DNA of 64,000 nucleotides from the NCBI GenBank assembly GCA_964603155.1, contig CAZRTZ010000004.1, positions 30,104-94,103 on the forward strand, given 5' to 3'. The DNA is from VAUL01 sp964603155 (GTDB taxonomy: Bacteria > Desulfobacterota > Desulfuromonadia > Desulfuromonadales > BM103). Of this stretch, positions 1 to 9,185 are shown in pieces. The notes under the pieces were generated by a model that was given only the letters and a program-made list of their open reading frames with translations, did no database searches and was not told where the DNA came from. The translations under genes were made by a program, and so were the position numbers. Each line of letters opens with the position of its first letter. Positions within the stretch are counted from its first letter, which is position 1.

Positions 1-140
1 GCGGCAATGCCATGACGTAAAGCTCGAACAGGCCGATGGCCGTCAGAACGCACAGCAGACCGGCGAAGAGCTTTACGCTGGCATAGACCAGAAAGGCCAG
101 CAACAGCGGCAGGCCGACCGCGGCAGTGAGCAGACGCTGC

Positions 141-145
<5 letters not shown>
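1..145 (-). CDS. cdsA: Phosphatidate cytidylyltransferase, N-terminal fragment
   Basis: The fragment runs off the left edge of the window; 48 residues are visible. The read-through begins IKQRLLTAAVGLPLLLAF, the usual N-terminus of CdsA, followed by hydrophobic membrane segments. CdsA makes CDP-diacylglycerol from phosphatidate and CTP in the inner membrane, the branch point for phospholipid synthesis. It is the last visible gene of the rpsB-to-uppS operon and its first codon overlaps the uppS stop. No ATG, GTG or TTG is usable: the frame upstream is closed by a TGA and the only codon in the right place is ATT, preceded by a strong AGGGGGG ribosome-binding site. ATT initiation is inferred; a base error is the alternative. 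Confidence 0.8.
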
Positions 146-905
<760 letters not shown>

Positions 906-931
906 AGCTACGTAATGTACCATAGCGGCCA

Positions 932-970
932 TGCAAAAGGGGACAGAATTCAGTTCTGTCCCCTTTTGCA
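932..970. repeat. GGGGACAG-type hairpin repeat, copy 1
   Basis: A perfect 17-bp inverted repeat (arms 932-948 and 954-970) with a five-base loop, TTCAG. The arm has the core AAAAGGGGACAGAA. It sits between the ferredoxin stop and the uppS start, inside an operon, so it is probably an interspersed repeat rather than a terminator. Related hairpins are at 6828-6858, 10268-10296 and 36136-36175. Confidence 0.9.
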
Positions 971-1000
971 AAATTGCTGTACCTGCTCCTCGTCGGCTGA

Positions 1001-1162
1001 TTAATCGACGATGGCGTTGACCGGGCAGATGTCGACACAGGCCCGGCATTCCGTGCAGTTTTCGTTGATGGCATAAATATCGCCGGCCTCGACGATGGCG
1101 TTGACCGGACAGCTGGCAACGCAGGTGCCGCAGGCGATGCATTCCTCACTGATACGCAGCAT
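1001..1162 (-). CDS. Small 2[4Fe-4S] ferredoxin (53 aa)
   Basis: This short gene encodes 53 residues starting MLRISEECIACGTC. Two complete CxxCxxCxxxCP motifs are visible (cysteines 8, 11, 14, 18 and 36, 39, 42, 46), each followed by VNAIV, the clostridial-type bacterial ferredoxin fold with two [4Fe-4S] clusters. Such proteins carry low-potential electrons in the cytoplasm; the partner enzyme is not shown here. It lies 17 bases after frr in the rpsB-frr-uppS operon and has AGGGAG ahead of its ATG. The intact cysteine ladder, the start with a ribosome-binding site and the in-frame stop make it a real gene despite its size. Codon use is like its neighbours. Confidence 0.93.
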   Translation of the reverse strand: MLRISEECIACGTCVASCPVNAIVEAGDIYAINENCTECRACVDICPVNAIVD

Positions 1163-1179
1163 AGCGATCTCAATCTCCC

Positions 1180-1737
1180 TCAGATTTCCATCAGTTCCTT
1201 TTCCTTGTCGGCGACCACCTTGTCGATCCGCGCCACGAACTCGTCGGTCAGCGTCTGGATCTCCTTCTCGCCGTGCTTCTCGTCATCCTCCGAGACATCC
1301 TTGTCCTTCAGCAGTTTCTTCAGGGTCTCGTTAGCATCGCGACGGGCGTTGCGCACCGCGATTTTCCCCTCTTCCCCCATCTTCTTGACCTGCTTGACCA
1401 TCTCCTTGCGGCGCTCCTCGGTCAGGGCCGGAAACGCCAGACGGATGACGATGCCGTCGGACGTCGGATTGATGCCGAGATCAGCCTTCTGAATAGCCCG
1501 CTCGATCTCGGGGATCAGCTTCTTTTCCCACGGCTGGATGGTGATCAGGCGCGGCTCGGGAACCGCCAGGGTGCCGATCTGATTCAAGGGGGTCGGAGTG
1601 CCGTAATAGTCGACCCGGACATCATCGAGAATCGCGACGGAAGCCCGTCCGGTACGGACCTTGGAGAGATCGCGGCGCAACGCCTCGACGGCCTTCTCCA
1701 TGCCGGATTTGGTCTTGTTCTTAAGATCGGCAATCAT
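1180..1737 (-). CDS. frr: Ribosome recycling factor
   Basis: RRF works with EF-G to split the post-termination ribosome. The 185-residue product matches the family length and carries the typical N-terminus (MIADLKNKTKSGMEKAVEALRRDLSKVRTGRAS is the region spanning residues 1-33, with the conserved RTGRAS), plus IQPWEKKLIPEIERAI in the second domain. The start is the ATG at 1737, preceded by GGAG; an upstream in-frame ATG would overlap pyrH and lacks support. It follows pyrH by four bases, the common pyrH-frr order, and is transcribed with rpsB and tsf. Confidence 0.97.
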   Translation of the reverse strand: MIADLKNKTKSGMEKAVEALRRDLSKVRTGRASVAILDDVRVDYYGTPTPLNQIGTLAVPEPRLITIQPWEKKLIPEIERAIQKADLGINPTSDGIVIRLAFPALTEERRKEMVKQVKKMGEEGKIAVRNARRDANETLKKLLKDKDVSEDDEKHGEKEIQTLTDEFVARIDKVVADKEKELMEI

Positions 1738-1741
1738 GGCA

Positions 1742-2464
1742 TCATTCTCCTTTGACCAGGGTCCCGATCGCCTCGCCGCAGACAACCTTGCGGATGTTGC
1801 CGCGCTGGTTCAGATCGAAGACGACGATGGGCAGATTGTTGTCCATGCACAGCGAGGTTGCAGTGGAATCCATGACCTGCAGGCCACGCTTGAGAACCTC
1901 CAGGTAGGTCAGCTGCTCGTAGCGCACCGCGGTCGGATCCTTGGCAGGGTCGGCGCTGTAGACGCCGTCGACCTTGGTCGCCTTGAGGATCACCTCGGCG
2001 CCAATCTCAGCGGCGCGCAGACTGGCGGCGGTGTCGGTGGTAAAGAACGGGTTGCCGGTACCGGCGCCGAAGATCACCACCCGCCCCTTTTCCAGATGGC
2101 GCACGGCGCGGCGACGGATGTAGGGTTCGGCAATCTCCTGCATTTCGATGGCCGACTGCACCCGGGTCACGACCCCCTGCTTTTCCAGGGCATCCTGCAT
2201 CGCCAGGCTGTTCATCACCGTGGCCAGCATCCCCATGTAGTCGGCGCTGGCGCGATCCATCCCGGCTGACGACGCCGCCAGACCACGAAAGATGTTGCCA
2301 CCGCCGATGACCAGCGCCACCTGCACGCCGAGGTCGACCACCTCGCGGATCTCGCCGGCAATGCCATTGATCACGTCCGGATCGATCCCGTAACCCTGGC
2401 GGCCGGCCAACGCCTCGCCGCTCAGTTTCAGCAGTATTCTCTTATAGCTGGGGGTGGCGACCAT
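1742..2464 (-). CDS. pyrH: UMP kinase
   Basis: PyrH phosphorylates UMP to UDP, the committed step to UTP and CTP, and in most bacteria is a hexamer regulated by GTP and UTP. The 240-residue protein begins MVATPSYKRILLKLSGEALAG, with the amino-acid-kinase nucleotide-binding motif KLSGEAL at 13-19, GGGNIFRG near 53-60, and the GTGNPFFTTDTAA catalytic region. It sits between tsf and frr, as is usual. PyrG, which uses its product after UDP phosphorylation, is also in this window. Confidence 0.97.
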   Translation of the reverse strand: MVATPSYKRILLKLSGEALAGRQGYGIDPDVINGIAGEIREVVDLGVQVALVIGGGNIFRGLAASSAGMDRASADYMGMLATVMNSLAMQDALEKQGVVTRVQSAIEMQEIAEPYIRRRAVRHLEKGRVVIFGAGTGNPFFTTDTAASLRAAEIGAEVILKATKVDGVYSADPAKDPTAVRYEQLTYLEVLKRGLQVMDSTATSLCMDNNLPIVVFDLNQRGNIRKVVCGEAIGTLVKGE

Positions 2465-2485
2465 AGGTGGCTCCCGGGAACGTTG

Positions 2486-3397
2486 TTACTTGGTCATCGC
2501 GGCAACTTCGGCCGCGAAATTGTCTTCCTTCTTCTCGATCCCTTCCCCCAACTGGAAGCGGGTGAAGCCGGTCAGTTTGGCCGCGGCGCCGATTTCCTTG
2601 CCGAGGGCCTCGACCACCTTGCCGACCTTCTGGTCCGGATCGATCACGTAAGCCTGCTCGATCAGGCAGACTTCACCGTAGAACTTGTTGACCTGGCCGT
2701 CGAGAATCTTTTCGATGATATTGTCGGGCTTGCCGCTCTCCTTCGCCTTGGCGCGATAAATCTCCTTCTCGCGCTCGAGGACATCGGCGGGAACCTCGCC
2801 ACGCTCGAGGTACTGCGGGTTGGCGGCGGCAACATGCATGGCGATCTGCCTGGCCAGGGCGGCAAGGCGGTCATCGGCCTTGTCACAGGCCAGTTCGACC
2901 AGCACGCCGATCTTGCCGGCGCCGTGCACGTAGCTGGCCACTGCGCCGGAAGATACGGAGCGGCGCGCAAAACGGCGAACGCTGATATTCTCCCCGATGG
3001 TGGCCACCTGGTGGGTCTGCTCCTCAAGCACCGTGCGGCCGGTACCGGGGAACGGCATGGCCAGCAGCGTGTCGAGATCGGCCGGGTTCTTTTCGAGCAC
3101 CACCTGGGCGACCCCGTTGACAAACGCCTGGAACGCATCGTTCTTGGCAACAAAATCGGTCTCGGAGTTGATCTCGACCACGGCGCAGCAGGTTCCCTGG
3201 CCGGCCACCGCGACAAGCCCTTCGGCGGCGACACGACCGGCCTTCTTGGCGGCCGCAGCCAGCCCCTTCTTGCGCAACAGGTCGATCGCCTGCTCCATGT
3301 CGCCGCCGGTCTCATCCAGCGCCTTCTTGCAATCCATCATCCCGGCGCCGGTCTTGGCGCGCAGGTCAGCAACCATTCCTGCAGTAATATTGGCCAT
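2486..3397 (-). CDS. tsf: Translation elongation factor Ts
   Basis: EF-Ts is the GDP exchange factor for EF-Tu. The 303-residue protein starts MANITAGMVADLRAKTGAGMMDCKKAL, the UBA-like N-domain, and contains the diagnostic NSETDFVAKNDAF stretch near residues 77-89 that displaces Mg-GDP from EF-Tu, followed by two core subdomains and a C-terminal module. It is the second gene of the rpsB-tsf unit. A hairpin with a U-tract separates it from rpsB, so its level is probably set partly by attenuation. Confidence 0.97.
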   Translation of the reverse strand: MANITAGMVADLRAKTGAGMMDCKKALDETGGDMEQAIDLLRKKGLAAAAKKAGRVAAEGLVAVAGQGTCCAVVEINSETDFVAKNDAFQAFVNGVAQVVLEKNPADLDTLLAMPFPGTGRTVLEEQTHQVATIGENISVRRFARRSVSSGAVASYVHGAGKIGVLVELACDKADDRLAALARQIAMHVAAANPQYLERGEVPADVLEREKEIYRAKAKESGKPDNIIEKILDGQVNKFYGEVCLIEQAYVIDPDQKVGKVVEALGKEIGAAAKLTGFTRFQLGEGIEKKEDNFAAEVAAMTK

Positions 3398-3458
3398 GTT
3401 TCTCTTCCTCCTCGCGTATTTATGGGGTAATCGTTGTATCGGGACGGTTTACGGTAAA

Positions 3459-3486
3459 AAGGCGGCCCGCTTCCGGACCGCCTTGT
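3459..3486 (-). terminator. Hairpin with U-tract between rpsB and tsf (attenuator)
   Basis: Read on the minus strand, AAGGCGGTCCG is followed by a short GAAG loop and CGGGCCGCCTT, then TTTTTACC. This is a GC-rich stem with a U-run inside the rpsB-tsf intercistronic space. It fits an intrinsic terminator acting as a partial attenuator, as seen in other rpsB-tsf operons; the function here is inferred. Confidence 0.7.
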
Positions 3487-3506
3487 CAATACTGACTGCT
3501 CTCTGC

Positions 3507-4292
3507 TTACTCCTCGTCGGCCGAAGCATCAGCCGGTTCGGCTGCAGTCACTGCCTCGGCGACTTCCTCGGCAACTTCGCTCCCCAGATCGGCGCGCAGG
3601 TCGTCTTCACGGGCAGCACCACCCTCGATGCAGGCGTCGGCCATCTTCTGGGCGAAGAGGCGAATGGCGCGGATGGCGTCGTCGTTGCCGGGGATGATGT
3701 AGTCGATCTCTTCCGGATCGCAGTTGGTGTCGACGATCGCCACCACCGGGATGCCGAGCTTGCGGGCTTCCTTGACGGCGATGTTCTCTTTTTTCGGGTC
3801 GATGACGAAGATCGCGCCCGGCAGGCGGTTCATCCCCTTGATGCCGCCGAGGCTCTTCTCCAGCTTGGCGCGCTCGCGCTCCAGCTGCAGGGCTTCCTTC
3901 TTGGTGATCAGGTCGTAGGTTCCGTCCTGCGCCATGGTCTCGATCTTCTTAAGGCGGTCGATGCTGCGCTTGATGGTGGCGAAGTTGGTCAGCATACCAC
4001 CCAGCCAGCGGTTATTGACGTAGAATTGGCCAGCGCGGTTGGCCTCCTCGAGGATTGCTTCCTGGGCCTGTTTCTTGGTGCCGACAAACAGAATCTTGTC
4101 GCCTTCCTGCACGGTCTGGCGCAGGAAATTGTAGGCCGACTTGAAGTACCGCACGGTCTTCTGCAGGTCGATGATGTAGATGCCATTGCGGGCGCCGAAG
4201 ATGTAAGGCTTCATCTTCGGGTTCCAGCGACGGGTCTGATGTCCGAAGTGGACACCGGCTTCCAGCAGTTGTTTCATGGTGATCTGTGACAT
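3507..4292 (-). CDS. rpsB: 30S ribosomal protein S2
   Basis: S2 binds 16S rRNA at the head-body junction of the small subunit. The 261-residue sequence begins MSQITMKQLLEAGVHFGHQTRRWNPKM, the universal S2 signature, and contains FVGTKKQAQ, NNRWLGGMLTN and PGNDDAIRAI. The tail from about residue 225 is acidic and Ala/Glu-rich, as in many bacterial S2 proteins. It is the first gene of the operon that continues through tsf, pyrH, frr, the ferredoxin, uppS and cdsA; the divergent lptF starts 211 bases away. Confidence 0.98.
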   Translation of the reverse strand: MSQITMKQLLEAGVHFGHQTRRWNPKMKPYIFGARNGIYIIDLQKTVRYFKSAYNFLRQTVQEGDKILFVGTKKQAQEAILEEANRAGQFYVNNRWLGGMLTNFATIKRSIDRLKKIETMAQDGTYDLITKKEALQLERERAKLEKSLGGIKGMNRLPGAIFVIDPKKENIAVKEARKLGIPVVAIVDTNCDPEEIDYIIPGNDDAIRAIRLFAQKMADACIEGGAAREDDLRADLGSEVAEEVAEAVTAAEPADASADEE

Positions 4293-4414
4293 GACGCTCC
4301 GACTCCTTCTGGTGGTGGTTTTGGGCCTCCGCCCCCGTCATCCCTGCGGCCTTCCGGCACAACCGGACACCAAGCCGCACAGTCTGGGGACGTGCGTAGT
4401 AAAAATAGCGGGAT

Positions 4415-4444
4415 TCTATACCACGCCACTCTTTGCCAAGGCAA
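4415..4444 (-). promoter_or_regulatory. Candidate sigma-70 promoter for rpsB operon
   Basis: On the minus strand a TTGCCT hexamer (4439-4444) is separated by 18 bases from TATAGA (4415-4420), which continues as TATAGAAT. It lies about 120 bases upstream of the rpsB ATG, leaving a GC-rich leader that could carry S2 autoregulation. The assignment rests only on hexamer match and location. Confidence 0.5.
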
Positions 4445-4503
4445 GCGTTTTTTCCCGAAAACCAGGTTTACACAACCCGCCCCCTGCACTATGATGGCCG
4501 GCC

Positions 4504-5691
4504 ATGAACCTCTCGCTGCTGAACCGCTATCTTTCCCGGGAACTGCTGGCCCCGACGCTGCTGTGTCTGGTGATCTTCACCCTGGTCCTGATCACCGGCC
4601 GACTGGTGCAGATCGCCGACCTGGTCATCACCAAGGGAGTCGACCTTGCCAGCATCCTCAAGCTGACGGCGTCCATGCTGCTCCCTTTTCTGGCCATAGC
4701 CCTGCCTCTCTCGTTCCTGATGGGATGCATGATCGGCATCGGCCGGATGTGTGCCGACAACGAGACCGTGGCCATGCGTGCCGCCGGCATCGGGCTCCCC
4801 CAGATCGGCAGGCCCCTGTTGCTGATCGCCGTGACCTTCGCGCTTATGACTGCCGTGGTTGCATGCTGGGCCGCTCCCTGGGGGAAAAAGGCTTTCAAGG
4901 CCACACTCGTCGAGATTGCCCGCAGCAAGGCCAGCGTCAGCCTGCAGAAACAGCAATTTATCAAGCAGTTTGTCAACCTGACGCTGTATACCGAACATCT
5001 CGATGAGCGCAGCGGCGAGATGGCCGGGGTTTTCATCATCGAGGCCCCCCCCGGACAGGACCAGCTGCTGATCATCGCCGACCGTGGCCGACTGGTCAGC
5101 GGTCTGCAAAACGAAACCCTGACACTGCAACTGGAGAATGGGACCATTCACCGCAAGGCGGCCAAGGGTGAGCGCAATGCCTATCAGGTGATTCGCTTTA
5201 CCAATTACGAGATTCGCCCCGACCTCGGCTCAACCCCGTCGGCACCCAAATTTGCCCTGCGCAGCAGTCCCAATGAATTGCCTATGGCCAAACTCTGGGA
5301 AACCTCTGCCGGAGCGGGAGAAAAGTCCCTGGCGGCCCGTGGCGAACTGCACAACCGCCTGAGCGCCCCGCTGGCGCCACTCCTGTTTGCCCTGTTCATC
5401 CTCCCCTGCGCCATGCAAAACCAGCGTTCCGGGCGCAGCGGCGCATTTGTGACCGGCTTATTGATCTATCTGGTCTATTTTGTGAGCACCGCTCTTGCAG
5501 AAAAAGCCACGGCCACTCTCGGGGTCCACCCGTTCTTCTCCTTCTGGCTGCTCCATGCGGTTTTTTTCGCGGTGGGCCTTTACCTGCTGCGCCAGAGCGC
5601 TCTCGAACGTCCTGTTGTGTTTCTGGCATGGATCGACAGAGCCGTTGAGATCCTTCGCAACTTCCTGAGACGTCACGATGCGCACGCTTGA
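4504..5691 (+). CDS. lptF: LPS export ABC transporter permease LptF
   Basis: LptF is one of two inner-membrane permeases of the LptB2FGC transporter that extracts LPS and passes it to the periplasmic bridge. The 395-residue protein begins MNLSLLNRYLSRELLAPTLLCLVIFTLVL, with a cytoplasmic amphipathic start and TM1, then TM2-3 near residues 55-120, a periplasmic beta-jellyroll domain (roughly 130-260) and three C-terminal TM helices, the standard YjgP/YjgQ layout. lptG follows with a 14-base overlap. The transcript is divergent from rpsB. The ATPase lptB and lptA/lptC are encoded about 16 kb away. Confidence 0.95.
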   Translation: MNLSLLNRYLSRELLAPTLLCLVIFTLVLITGRLVQIADLVITKGVDLASILKLTASMLLPFLAIALPLSFLMGCMIGIGRMCADNETVAMRAAGIGLPQIGRPLLLIAVTFALMTAVVACWAAPWGKKAFKATLVEIARSKASVSLQKQQFIKQFVNLTLYTEHLDERSGEMAGVFIIEAPPGQDQLLIIADRGRLVSGLQNETLTLQLENGTIHRKAAKGERNAYQVIRFTNYEIRPDLGSTPSAPKFALRSSPNELPMAKLWETSAGAGEKSLAARGELHNRLSAPLAPLLFALFILPCAMQNQRSGRSGAFVTGLLIYLVYFVSTALAEKATATLGVHPFFSFWLLHAVFFAVGLYLLRQSALERPVVFLAWIDRAVEILRNFLRRHDAHA

Positions 5692-6763
5692 CCGTTACCT
5701 GGCGACGTTGTTCGCACGCCACCTGGCGATCATCCTGGCCGTTCTCATCAGCCTCTACGGTTTGATCGAATTTGTCGAGAAAATCGACGATTTCATTGAA
5801 AATCAGGCCTCATTGCTCCACTATCTCCGCTATCCGCTTTACAACCTCCCCTTCATGCTCGAGCAGTCGCTCGCCATGTCGGTCCTGCTCGCCACCTTCA
5901 TCACGATCGGACAGCTTTCCCGCTCCAGCCAGATCACGGCCCTGCGCAGTTGCGGAATCGGCCTCTGGCAGGCGACGCGCCCGCTCTTCGTTTGCGGAGG
6001 GCTGCTCTGTCTGCTGGCGCTTGTCTGCAGCTCCTGGCTGTCACCATGGTCGGCCCGCGAATCGCACTATATCCTTGCCACCGAGCTCAAGGGGAAAGAG
6101 CTGTCGGGGCGACAGGGACAAAACCTGTATTTTCGCGATCACCGCCGCATTATCGGCGTGAGCCAATCCTTCCCGAACCGCGGAGAGATCCATGGGCTCT
6201 CGCTGCTGGAATTCGACGAAGAATTCCAGCTGACGCGCCGAGTTGAAGCCGCCACCGCCCACCACCTGGAGGGAACCCGCTGGCTGTTGCGCGATGTCGT
6301 CGAACGCAGCTTCAACCCGAAGACCCAGGCGCTCGCCGGCTTTTTGAAATACCGGGAACTGTCTCTGGACCTGGGGCGGGAACCGGAAGAGATGGTGGAT
6401 CTCTGGTACAAACCGCAGGAAATGTCTCTTGCCGAATTGTGGCGCCTGGACCAACAGCTCCAGGCTCAAGGGGGAGACCCCCTTCCCTACCGCGCCGAGT
6501 GGCTGCAACGGTTGGCCCGCACCTTTACCCCCCTGCTGATGGTGCTGATCGGCATCCCTTTCGCCCTCAATCGAGGCCGCAAAGCCAGCGTCGGGCTTGG
6601 TGTCGGCGTGAGCCTCGCCGTCTTTTCCGGTTACTTTGCCTGCCAGGCCGTCAGCATGGCGCTTGGCACGGCCGGCCTGCTCCCCCTCCCCCTCGCCGCC
6701 TGGACGGCCAACACCCTGCTGCTGCTGGTCGGCACCTGGCTGTTTTTGACCCTGGACAACTGA
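5678..6763 (+). CDS. lptG: LPS export ABC transporter permease LptG
   Basis: This second YjgP/YjgQ permease pairs with LptF. It is 361 residues and starts MRTLDRYLATLFARHLAIILAVLISLYGLIEFVEKIDDF, then shows TM2-3 with the ITALRSCGIGLWQ coupling region (around 88-100) that contacts the LptB ATPase, a periplasmic domain, and C-terminal TMs including TFTPLLMVLIGIPFAL. The start codon lies inside the lptF 3' end, suggesting coupled translation. Whether this copy or the upstream one is LptG is assigned by gene order. Confidence 0.93.
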   Translation: MRTLDRYLATLFARHLAIILAVLISLYGLIEFVEKIDDFIENQASLLHYLRYPLYNLPFMLEQSLAMSVLLATFITIGQLSRSSQITALRSCGIGLWQATRPLFVCGGLLCLLALVCSSWLSPWSARESHYILATELKGKELSGRQGQNLYFRDHRRIIGVSQSFPNRGEIHGLSLLEFDEEFQLTRRVEAATAHHLEGTRWLLRDVVERSFNPKTQALAGFLKYRELSLDLGREPEEMVDLWYKPQEMSLAELWRLDQQLQAQGGDPLPYRAEWLQRLARTFTPLLMVLIGIPFALNRGRKASVGLGVGVSLAVFSGYFACQAVSMALGTAGLLPLPLAAWTANTLLLLVGTWLFLTLDN

Positions 6764-6770
6764 AAAAACA

Positions 6771-6913
6771 GGGGCTGGGGACTGGGGCCTGGCAACAACT
6801 TGTTACAAACCTCAAGCCGCAACACGAAACGGGGACGGAATGGGCTTCCGTCCCCGTTCAATTCTAAGTTTTCAACTTTTTTCCCCTTAGCTAGCCCCTC
6901 AGTCCCTAGCCCC
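6771..6913. repeat. Nested inverted-repeat element between lptG and ahcY
   Basis: The convergent lptG-ahcY gap is almost wholly occupied by symmetric sequence. The outer arms (6771-6792, GGGGCTGGGGACTGGGG; 6891-6913, whose complement reads GGGGCTAGGGACTGAGGGG) match imperfectly. The inner hairpin at 6828-6858 has 13-bp perfect arms and belongs to the GGGGACGG family. It could act as a bidirectional terminator or be a small non-autonomous mobile element; neither is proven. Confidence 0.65.
6828..6858. repeat. GGGGACGG-type hairpin repeat, copy 2
   Basis: Perfect 13-bp arms (6828-6840 and 6846-6858) flank the loop TGGGC. The arm AACGGGGACGGAA differs from copy 1 by an A-to-G change compensated in the other arm, so base pairing rather than exact sequence appears to be kept. 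Confidence 0.85.
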
Positions 6914-6916
6914 AAA

Positions 6917-8314
<1,398 letters not shown>

Positions 8315-8387
8315 GAAAAAACTCCTTGATTGATCGTTCGATGGGTCTGTATACCCCCGTGACCCGGACGGGGCAAGCAAAAACACA

Positions 8388-8411
8388 CAGGCAGAAAGCA
8401 ACTCCCGCCTG
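8388..8411 (-). terminator. Weak intrinsic terminator after lipoprotein gene
   Basis: On the minus strand CAGGCGGGAG pairs with TTTCTGCCTG (10 pairs including three G-U) around a TTGC loop, followed by TGTGTTTTTG. It lies between the lipoprotein gene and ahcY. The wobble pairs and interrupted U-tract make it weak. Confidence 0.45.
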
Positions 8412-8429
8412 CAATGTGATGTACGGCAA

Positions 8430-9141
8430 TCAGAAGATGAGCGTGCTGCTGAATGTCCGCCCGGTGGTCACGTCGCGCAGTTGCAGACGCAGTTGCCTCG
8501 CGCTCGGCGCCTCTCCCGGGAAGAAAAGGAAACCGCGCCCCAGGTTGCCGGGCTCAACGATCCGGTTCTCAAGATCCTTGTTGGCGNNNNNNNNNNCCGT
8601 CCGAGGAACCGGCATCGGCACCCCCGTAGATGGCCCCGGCGGCGGCCCCGGCGGCCGCCCCCATCCCGGCGGCTTCCGCCACGTTGTGCCCGGAAAGGAC
8701 ACCGATGGCCGCACCGGCCAGGGCACCGGCAGCGGCCCCCCACATCCCCTTCTCGGCTCCGCCCTTGACGATGGTCGCATACTCGCTGCTCGACTCGACG
8801 CGCTGGTAGGTGGTCTTGCGGTCGAGCAGATTCCAGTAGGCGCCGGAAGCATCAACCAGGAAGGTCTGGTCGGCGACGATCTCAAAGCGTTGCGGGCCAT
8901 GATTGTCAATCACCACCTGGACCGGCAGCAACCCGGCGCCGCGGATATCGAACCCGAACGCCGCCTTGGCCGCGCTTTTGTCAGCGTACTGCTCGGCGGC
9001 GACCTTCGCCCCGCCAACCTGCTGAACGTTGGCGATCTGGTCGGGCGGGCGGAACGGCACTTCGCGGCTTGCGTAGAAGGTGCACGCCGACAACAGGCTC
9101 ACTGCCAGGAACAGTTTGGCGAACGAAATGGCATGTTTCAT
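8430..9141 (-). CDS. Glycine-zipper lipoprotein, interrupted by assembly gap
   Basis: The N-terminal part (9141 down to 8597) starts MKHAISFAKLFLAVSLLSAC, a lipoprotein signal with lipobox LSAC, and after about 120 residues has a Gly/Ala-rich glycine-zipper-like stretch (AAAGALAGAAIGVLSG). Ten Ns at 8587-8596 break the reading frame. The C-terminal part continues in a different frame as ANKDLENRIVEPGNLGRG and ends SSTLIF. I read both as one gene because the second frame is open exactly to the gap and looks like an ordinary periplasmic beta domain; the frame change reflects an arbitrary N-count. Function unknown; probably an envelope lipoprotein. It lies between a GT2 gene and ahcY. Confidence 0.75.
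8587..8596. other. Assembly gap (10 N)
   Basis: A run of ten Ns inside the lipoprotein gene. The two halves are in different frames, so the true gap length is not 10 modulo 3. Confidence 0.99.
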
Positions 9142-9185
9142 GGTGACCTCTCAAGGGTTTGATGAAGGAATTATACCATAGCACA

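Noticed and set aside
2997..4289. 430-codon plus-strand open frame across tsf and rpsB
   Set aside because: It lies antisense to two certain ribosomal/translation genes and crosses their terminator.
8315..8429. SAH riboswitch before ahcY
   Set aside because: I compared the leader with the remembered consensus and saw no matching conserved core; only a weak terminator for the upstream gene is present.
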